64,000 nt of DNA from Gari tellinella (taxonomy: Eukaryota > Mollusca > Bivalvia > Cardiida > Psammobiidae): contig OV277857.1 of assembly GCA_922989275.2 (NCBI GenBank), positions 49,329,083-49,393,082 on the forward strand. The letters are read 5' to 3'. Positions 56,131 to 64,000 of this stretch are shown in pieces; position 1 is the first letter of the stretch, and every line of letters starts with the position of its first letter. The notes under the pieces are model-generated. The model was given only the letters and a program-made list of their open reading frames with translations. It was not told the DNA's origin and did no database searches. Both the position numbers and the translations under genes were made by a program.

Positions 56131-57834
56131 TCAAAATCCCCTTGGTCAAAATCCCCTTGGTCCAAAACTAACAGGGTAGTCAAAATCCCCTTGGTGAAAT
56201 TTACATGGTAGTCAAAATCCCCTTGATGAAAATTACAAGGTAGTCAAAATCCCCTTGATGAAAATTACAAGGTAGTCAAAATCCCCTTGATCAAAATTAC
56301 AGGGTCGTCAAAATCCCCTTGAGGGGTAGTCAAAATCCCCTTGGTCCAGAATGTTATACAATATATTTGATGTAAAAATTATTGTATATTGCTTGTAAAA
56401 ACATGTCAAACTTTATTTGTTGTGTTAACAATATTATGTAGCCTTGGTGTTATTTTAAGGATAAAGAACCAGTTCTTTTTTTTCTTGACACATTTCCTTA
56501 GAAGGCACTAGAGGGAATCTGTTATATAAGAATAATTGAGTAGATGCTATATGGGTCAATGATTTACATGCCAAAAAAAAGATATTTTGCTTCTCAACTC
56601 ACAAAATGTTGACAGGAGTACAGTGATAACATAAGTTATACAATAGATTAGCAAATCAACAAAATGTGTTTCACTAGCAGAGTCACACCTCTACAGCCAA
56701 TCTATGGTTTGCTTACCGGTATATATTGCTGTCTGCCTTTTTGTTGCTGTAGACATTATTGTAAAAACATAATTATATTGGACCTGATCAATCCCCAGAA
56801 TATTTCAGAAATCATTTAAAATGTGCAAGCACTTATTTGTATTTTACAAAGTTTGGATCCTGATCAATCTTCAGAATAATTCAGAAAACAGTCTCAATAC
56901 CCAAATATTTGCTTGTATTTTAACAAGTTTGGAACCTGCATGATCACTTTTCAGAATACTTCAGAAACCAGTCTCAATAGCCAAATATTTGTTTAAAGTT
57001 TAACAAGTTTGGATCCTGATCAGTCTTCAGAATAATTCAAGAACCGGTTACAATATCCAAATATTTGTTTGTTTTTTAACAAGTTTGGATCCTGATCAAT
57101 TTTCAGTGTAATTTTCAGAATACTTCTATTCAGAAACCAGTCTCAATAGCCAAATATTTGTTTAAAGTTTGGATCCCGATCAATCTTCAGAATACTTGAG
57201 AAAAAAGTCTCAATAATCAAATATGTGTTTGAATTTTAACAAGTTGGGATCGTGATCAATCTTCAGAAAAATTCAGAAACCAGTCTCAATATCCAAATAT
57301 TTTTTCGTATTTTATCAAGTTTTGAACCTGATCAAGCTTCAGAATATTTCAGGCACCAGTTTAAATATCCAAGCATTTTTGTGTATTTTATCAAGTTTGC
57401 ATCCTGGTCAATCTTCAGATTAATTCAGTTACCAGTTTCAACATCATAGCTTTTATCTGTATTTTACCAAGTTTGGATCCTGGTCATTTATTTATATTCT
57501 GTATTTGATAAATCCCCTAGAATAATTCACAAATCATTTTACATAATCCAAGCATTGATCACTCCAAAATAGGCTATGGGGTAATGGGTTATGTTACCAG
57601 TAAACAAATTATTTCACTGACCAAGGGGATTTTGACTACCCCTCAAGGGGATTTTGACTACCCTGTAATTTTTATCAAGGGGATTGTGACTACCTTGTAA
57701 TTTTCACCAAGGGGATTTTGACTACCCTGTAAATCTGACCAAGGGGATTTTGACTACCCTGTAAAATTCACCAAGGGGATTTTGACTACCCTGTCAGTTT
57801 TGGACCAAGGGGATTTTGACCAAGGGGATTTTGA
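56131..57834. mobile_element. 1.7-kb fold-back element with TCAAAATCCCCTTGG-word ends
   Basis: The left end holds eight spaced copies of TCAAAATCCCCTTGR (56131-56340), linked by short GGTCCAAAACTAACAGGGTA-like spacers. The right end (57620-57834) holds the inverse in mirrored spacer order (TTGGACC, then double word). The core is a tandem array. Flanks share only CTAGCC, so no firm target duplication. No ORF. Confidence 0.85.
56851..57485 (+). repeat. ~76-bp tandem array in the fold-back core
   Basis: About nine units of GTTTGGATCCTGATCAATCT plus TTCAGAATAATTCAGAAACC and CCAAATATTTG start near 56851, 56929, 57007, 57083, 57168, 57244, 57319, 57395 and 57471. Confidence 0.88.
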
Positions 57835-58706
57835 GCAGCACCCGGGTTGGCTAGCCGTCCGGTTCCGGACGTCTAGCCACTGCCTAAAATTTAGGTTAAA
57901 TAGATGGTTGATAGTCAAAAGGCCGACCCTACCTAAGGCCGACCTTAATTTGCGGTAGGCCTAAAACACGAAATGGAAATATTTTGGCGAAATGGACGAA
58001 ATGGAAATTTTGATGGCGAAATGGAAATTTATTTTTTTGAAATCAGTTTTATCACGAATGAATAATAACCGGATCTGAAACGAGCTATTTACCCATGCAT
58101 TTCCTCAATAATGCTGTCGTTTATTCGGCGATCGATACCTGTCCGCCGACTCGCGGTTAATCGATCGATAAACACGTCTTAAGCTTGGCGTTCGCCTGGG
58201 GCGGCTACCTATTGTTAATAAAAAGTCCGTTAAAACTTTAATTTTCACCCGATTTCTAAAATATAGGGCTCAAATGAGAGCTAAGATATTCAGCTTTTAT
58301 TTGTGAAAATAATAACGTTCTATATTGAGCGAGTGATTGTTTACGACAGGTTAAAGAGTATAAACCTAATGAACCAGCAGGCATTTGACCGCAGATTCTC
58401 GCACAAGAAAGGGTTACCTACCGTTATAAAAAGGAAGTGGCTAGGAGTACGGACCCGTACCCCTAGACTGCGAGTCTAGGAGTACGGACCCGTACTCCTA
58501 GCCTGGGGTGATGGGGTTTGGCTAGGAGTACGGAACTTTTATTTCTTTATTTTATTTCTTTATAGTATGTGGCTTTCTTTAATGCAAAAAAAAACATTAC
58601 TAATGAAATATCATTTTCCCATGCTTTTCATTCGTAATATACGACGTGTCAGTTATTTGGTGACGGCACGATGAAAAGAAACATGTTGTCTGCCAGTCAT
58701 CCTAAA
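57835..58706. repeat. Small palindromes and short word repeats
   Basis: GGCTAGCCGTCCGG and CCGGACGTCTAGCC face each other at 57847-57880, the latter followed by ACTGCCTAAAATTTAG, inverted relative to AAATTTAGGAAGTGGCTAGC at 48527. CGAAATGGAAAT words recur at 57968-58030. At 58450-58500 two stems of the form CTAGGAGTACGG-(AC)-CCGTACTCCTAG occur, with a third GGCTAGGAGTACGG at 58517. No gene. Confidence 0.6.
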
Positions 58707-61700
58707 TCGGGTGGGCTCAGATCAGGGTAGGATTGCTTACCAGAGCCTCGTTACCAGCCTGTAACTTAATCTGTCCAATTGAAACTACTTTTATTGTTAA
58801 ATATTCAACTTGTTGAATCTTCAAGCTTTCTAGTGGTATATAATATTATATGTTTAAGTGACTGGTACGTTCAAAATATTCCATAATGTTCCTAAAATTA
58901 GGCATTTTTTCACCATTTTCATGTTGCACTTAAATTTTACTCTTTTTGCAAAATGAATGATTTAAAGAAAAGCAAATAGACTGAATGACTGTGTAGATTT
59001 CATTGTTGAGGGGACATCAGAGAACAAAGTGTTTCTTACTGCATCAAATTTGGATGCTAAATGTGGTAAATATTGGAAGTATACTTGATGCATACCCTCG
59101 TTACCAAATTCATTATTCTGACCAATCTGGAACAGGTATAATGATTTTTGATTAATACATGAAGGATCAATGTGTTTGTGTCTTTTTATACTTTAATAGA
59201 CATTAAACTTTCAGAAAAATACAATTTTAACCTCACAGTCTTTAATGGTTTCCACAGAGTGGAGTCGAAATTTGGGTATTTTTGTGTAGAGTCCGTAGAC
59301 CAATGTTTGGCATGGTGCAGTTTTAACATTCATAATCTATATCCAATTGTTAGGTGATTTTCTGTTGAAGACTGATGGAAATTAAAAGAAGCATAAGTCT
59401 ACAAGGCATACAGGGACTTTGAAAGAAAATATACTTCGGCAAACTTTGTCCGTAGACCGTAGAGTCCGTAGACCTGAAATTATGAGGCTAATAATTTTAA
59501 CAGTTCCAACTTTCAGAACTTACTAATGAATTTATCTGATAGCTTTCAACCAGTATAGGTAAAGTTAAACAGCCCAAGTACAATTGAATAAACAAAATCA
59601 AGGTTTTGAAGGAAATTATCCAAATTCAGACCATTTCTGTCACAAAGTGTGTTGAAAAAATCATTGAAATGCAATTAATACTCAGAGAGAGGAGTGTATA
59701 ATATCATTAAGAGTCTGTTTTTAATAAATAAATTTACTTCTTTGACAATTTTCCACAAAATATCAAGTTAGGAAGTCATGATTCTCTTTAAGTGAAAAGT
59801 CTACGGACTCTACATTAAATTACGTTTAGTTATTTCAAATAACATCAGTTGGTTTTATTTATCTAGCAAACTAAATTAGAAGCTAAAATAAACACAAGGA
59901 GTAAGATAGAGGGTCAAACTGCTATATTGAGCAAGGTGAGATGCCTCCAAATCTGCCAAAACAAAGACAGAAAAATATTGAGGTGGTATCAATTACACAA
60001 CAGCGCCATGATGGCCCCATATCGCTCACTTAAGAATACTTTCCAGTTCAATATGCAAATAGTTAAAAAAGAACTGACACAATCTGAACTATCAGACATA
60101 CTCTCAAATTCAAATCTCATTTAATAAGCTAGGCCAATTTGGCACTTACAGGGGCATAATTTGAACAATCTTGGTTCACTAGATAATACTACAAACCAAA
60201 TGTTACAGCTCTAGGCCTTTCAGTTTTGGGCAAAACACTTTCAATGTATAAGCCTATGGTATGTGATACTTGTGTCTTGTGACCCCCTGGGTGGAGTCAA
60301 TAATTTTGACCTAAGGGGTGTAATTTGAATGGTCCTGGTAGAGGTCCATCACATGATGCTACATACCAAATATCACAGCTGTACCCATTTTGCTTTGGAA
60401 CAAGAACATTTATAAAGCTTTTACTATATATTAGCCTATCAGTATGTACATGTATAATTTGTGACCCCTTGGGCAGGGCCAATTTTGACCCCAGGGGCTA
60501 TTCAACATTCTTTGTAGAAGTCCACCATGTATTTCTACATCCTGAACATCACAGCTCTAAAGCCTTTCAATGGTACAAGAACATGCTTAAAGTTTCATTA
60601 TATAATCCAATATTATTTGTATTGTTTTACAACTTGTGACCCCCGGGCAGGGCAAATTTTTACCCCAGGGGCATGATATAAGTAGTTTTGGTGAATGTTC
60701 ATCACATAATGCTACAAACCAAACATCACAGCTCCCAGCCTCCCAACTGTTTGGAACAAGAAGAGTTTTAAAGTGTTCATTATTCAAATCTATGTAAAAC
60801 GCGTGACCCCCTGAGTCACTTGGCCAAGTTTGACCCCGGGGATATATTTTCAATTATCCAAATTATTGGTAGAGGTAGACTACCATAGATAATGCTACAT
60901 ACCAAATATCACACCTCTTTCCCTTTCAATTAGGTACAAAAAGATTTTTAAAGTTTCATTTTTATAAGCCTTAATGTTAAACTTGTGAACCCCCACCCCA
61001 CCAAACAAGCAGTGCCTTTTTACATCCAAGGACCATAAATTGAATAGTTTTGGTACAGGTTCAATGTCCATTATTTGCATCATTTGATGCTATATACCAA
61101 ATATCAAAGCTCTACCCCTTTCAGGTTGGAACAAAAACATTTTTAAAGCTTTCACTATATAATGTAACCCTACGTAAACCGATCCCCTCCAGGCAAAGCC
61201 AATTTTGATATCGGGTAGTAATTTCAACAATATTGGTAGAGGTCCACCACATGATGCTACATACTGAATATCACATTTCTAAACCTTTCAGTTTGCTACA
61301 AGAACATACATGTTTAAAGTAATTTTTTATAAAATTCTATATAAAACTTGTGACCCCGGGATGTGACTAATTTTGACCCCTGAGGCATAATTTGAATAAT
61401 GTAGGTAGCTGTTTATCACATAATGCTACAAACCAAATATCAAATCTCTAAGCCAGTTTGGAAATAAAACATGTCTATAGTTTTCGTTATAAATATAAAT
61501 CAATGATAATTTTTTATCCCCAGGGTGGGGCAAAATTTGAACCAGGAGCAAATTTAAACATTCTTGGTAAAAGATCACAGCATAATGCTACATGAGAACT
61601 TTGGTTGTCCTAGGGCTTACAGAGTTTTGACAAGAATATTTTAAAAGGTTTGGCTTTTGGTTATCAATATTATGCAAAGCAAATTGTCAGCAACAAGAGC

Positions 61701-63109
61701 ACCGACAGATGAGTTTAGGACTCACTCAGTGTACCTGTAAACAAAATTAGACATCTGACAATTAGTGTGATTACATCATTGTTTTGAATGATAATGAAAG
61801 TTCAGTTGCGACTGTTGTCACCTCTGAAATGTTACCATTGGCCCTATAAGTATGATTGTATGAAAAGGGCAGAATCTGTAGACTTGTGCATCTGGTTCAT
61901 ATTATGATACATTTCTTACAATTGTAGCTATAATTCACATGTTTCTCATATGTTGTGATGTTTCTGGTTCATTTTAGTTCATTTACTTAAATTATCTTGT
62001 TAAAGTAAATTTATCCTCATATCTGTCAAATGCTTATTAACATGGTGCACTCACAAAATGTAGGCTATTTAAATGCAAATTAATGTTTAAAGTTAAAGAT
62101 TTTCTTGCAAAGTGCTGTCTTTATAATGATTATGTTAGCTCTAATCAACTCCACATTGCCAAAGAGGCATGTGAAAGTGTTACTGATTAATGCACTAATC
62201 AGTGTAGAGTCCGTATACTACATTGCTTTATGTATAAATACAAGTTTTTGTTCTGTTATATACATTCAAATTATTTGTTATCTCTGGTTTACAGTTTATA
62301 GATGTTCAACTTCTTAAAAAATGTTAAAATCATACAGTTTCTTGTGCATATCACACTTCATAGGTAAAAACTGGAGAAAAAAGACATGAATGTGAAATAT
62401 TATCCCATATAATTGAACCAAAAATTATTTCTTACTGAATTTTGATACTATTTTCTTAAATCCTTTGAAATGGCAATATCAAAATAGAAATTTCACTAAC
62501 ACTTTATATATCTAGGAACAACTTTTTAATGGATTAAGTATGTGTGTGTAATTGGTAGAGTCCGTAGACTTTTTGAGATCTTATTTCAAAAATCTGCTAT
62601 GCATCGAAAAGTAGTAAAATACCTGGCGATTTCTATTTTTTCTCATCCTTATTGATATATTTTTAAGATACTGTAAAATAAATACATCTGGCTTTCCTAT
62701 ATTTGCCACAAAACTATTTGGCATGAAATACTACAGTTAAGCTGATACAAGGGTTCATGGTCGACTCGCTACATTTGTTACATTATCAATTTATAGTCAA
62801 TCAAATATGTTTCATCTCTTTTGCACAACCATGTTCCATTATTCTGACCAGTTTTCAGGTATGAAATAGTAAAGTTTTTCATCAAACTATCATATTTTTG
62901 ATTAACTATGTAGAGTCCGTAGACCCTTAGACCTGTCAACTTGTAGCCATGATAACTTTTTTACTAGACATGACTTTTGTACAAAATTTCGGAGAACACT
63001 CACTTAATATTTGTACTTTCACTGTAACAAAAAATATTGACAGTGCAAGAAAGTTTTTATTTTTGCAAAAGTGCAACATGTTATCCCACCCTGATCTGAG
63101 CTCACCCGA
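58707..63109. mobile_element. 4.4-kb inverted-repeat element with interspersed GAGTCCGTAGAC words
   Basis: The ends TCGGGTGGGCTCAGATCAGG and, inverted, TCGGGTGAGCTCAGATCAGG match over about 27 bases with two changes. TAGAGTCCGTAGACC words lie at 59291, 59448-59470, 59803 (inverted), 62208, 62558 and 62912, that is in both flanks and not in the core. TTATTCTGACCA phrases also occur in both flanks (59114, 62838). The core is a tandem array. No transposase and no clear target duplication. Confidence 0.72.
60120..61640 (+). repeat. ~178-bp tandem array, about nine units
   Basis: Each unit runs GACCCCAGGGGCATAATTTG, TTGGTAGAGGTCCA, CATGATGCTACATACCAAAT, ATCACAGCTCTA, CTTTCAGTTTGGAACAAGAA, then TTGTGACCCCCGGGCAGGGC. 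Units start near 60145, 60318, 60495, 60672, 60848, 61030, 61212, 61390 and 61555 and are 70-80% alike by eye. Open frames across it are repeat products. Confidence 0.85.
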
Positions 63110-64000
63110 AATACATAGTGAGCCATGATCAACTTACCCTTATCCTGTCGTAATATAGTCTCCTGAAATGGTTGATTATTGCATTTTTTTATGGTAAGAC
63201 TATTGCACTTGTAAATTCAAGAGACCTGTACAAGTTTCCAACAGTTTTGATACAGATCAGCCGCTTTTTTTTCGTGGCATCTTATCTGGGTTATATATAA
63301 CTGATTCAAATACCAGGTCTCAGTCGGCAGGCAAAGTGTGAATACAGTGAAGCGGAAACATGGCATACTAGGGAAAACTGGCATAATAGGGACAATTTCG
63401 CTACTTGGACTAGTTTTGTTCTTCACACTTCGTTAAAGATGCGTATTTGCTAATACACAACGCTCCCATGGTTAATTAATCAACCTGGATCCAAACTATG
63501 ATCCTACCAACAGATCTAATTTCTGAGACCAAAAAACAGACAGAAATAATTACAATTTTGATGAAATAGTCGAACAGTTTGGATTAAGACCAAAAGTCAT
63601 GTTACGCGCCTGATAAGGTTCTCTGGTACGGGGTTGAAAAGTTGATGTAACATTTTGGTTGACCAACTAGTAAGAAAAAAAATCATGCAATCAAGCAATT
63701 TATGCACGTGAAAACTTGAATTATTACTTTTGTGAATTCGACTGCTCAACGCACAATGTAAAGGTCAGAAACAAACACAGAAAGCTCCCGAAAGAGCTTT
63801 ATATACTACACTTCTGTCCTGATTTAGGCAGTGAACTGTTTTCAAACCGTGTTAGTACAACATCTGATAACGAAAACCCAAAGTGCAGACAGCTATCAGA
63901 TAGTCCATGGTAAAGCCCTCTGATCTGGGTCTACACTAGTTGCATAGGATTCCAGAACTCTTAGTAAATATGTGTTTATCCAGCATAGACAACAAACTTC
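63110..64000. other. Terminal interval, hairpin remnants only
   Basis: No gene recognised and no mRpL11 exon. GGATCCAAACT at 63487 and CAGTTTGGATT at 63577 are family A arm fragments. AGAAAGCTCCCGAAAGAGCTTT at 63778-63800 is a small stem like the loop of the 17440 hairpin. The window ends in plain AT-rich sequence. Confidence 0.5.
63878..63942. repeat. Family A hairpin, degraded
   Basis: CCAAAGTGCAGACAGCTATC pairs imperfectly with CCTCTGATCTGGGTCTACAC around TAGTCCATGGTAAAG. Confidence 0.6.

Noticed and set aside
3345..57834. CRISPR array reading of the regularly spaced repeats
   Set aside because: The spacers are themselves related or decayed, no cas genes exist, and the context is animal nuclear DNA.
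56131..57834. 6-bp CTAGCC flanks as the target duplication of the 1.7-kb fold-back element
   Set aside because: CTAGCC belongs to a motif repeated many times around this locus, so the match is not informative.

Overview
The window is eukaryotic (animal) nuclear DNA. It is AT-rich and dominated by transposable elements, with no operons and no bacterial gene spacing. Decayed LINEs, a PIF/Harbinger relic, many MITEs and fold-back elements, and one spliced exon of a mitochondrial ribosomal protein gene point to an invertebrate. A lophotrochozoan mollusc, probably a bivalve, is my best guess, from general resemblance of the repeat and LINE types rather than from any search.

The only host gene I can name is the first coding exon of mRpL11 (48322-48453, + strand). 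It ends at a clean GT donor in phase 0. I found no second exon before position 64000, so intron 1 would be longer than 15.5 kb and is filled with nested transposons. No rRNA, true tRNA, CRISPR or complete protein-coding gene is visible.

Layout. 1-4400: dispersed repeats, fold-back MITEs, a perfect 316-bp tandem duplication and a TTAA-targeting element with a tRNA-like core. 4426-10500: a nearly intact two-ORF LINE. 10511-11108: a tandem pair carrying short hairpins. 11655-21755: a 10.1-kb fold-back element with a perfect 9-bp target duplication and terminal inverted repeats (TIRs) made of TCGA-rich word arrays. 22335-23488: a second fold-back element with an 8-bp target duplication. 24-33 kb: four copies of a CRE-bearing element plus assorted MITEs. 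34.5 kb: a frameshifted SAP-domain exon. 38.7-42.3 kb: a LINE tail and a decayed Harbinger element containing further word arrays. 44.5-47.8 kb: a second, L1/Tx1-like LINE broken by another TTAA element. 48.3 kb to the end: the mRpL11 exon followed by nested elements, among them a 3.4-kb TIR element encoding a zinc-finger protein, a 1.15-kb pogo-like element, a 1.7-kb fold-back element and a 4.4-kb inverted-repeat element with an internal tandem array.

Main theme: at least five unrelated-looking elements share one architecture, inverted arrays of a short degenerate word (a different word in each element) at or near the ends, often around a core of longer tandem repeats. Two of them have host-site duplications of 8-9 bp that can be read directly. 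The cores of two of them, and the small hairpin MITEs scattered through the window, share the string GTTTGGATCC. This looks like a family of fold-back transposons that has not been consolidated; the proposed link between its members is inference.
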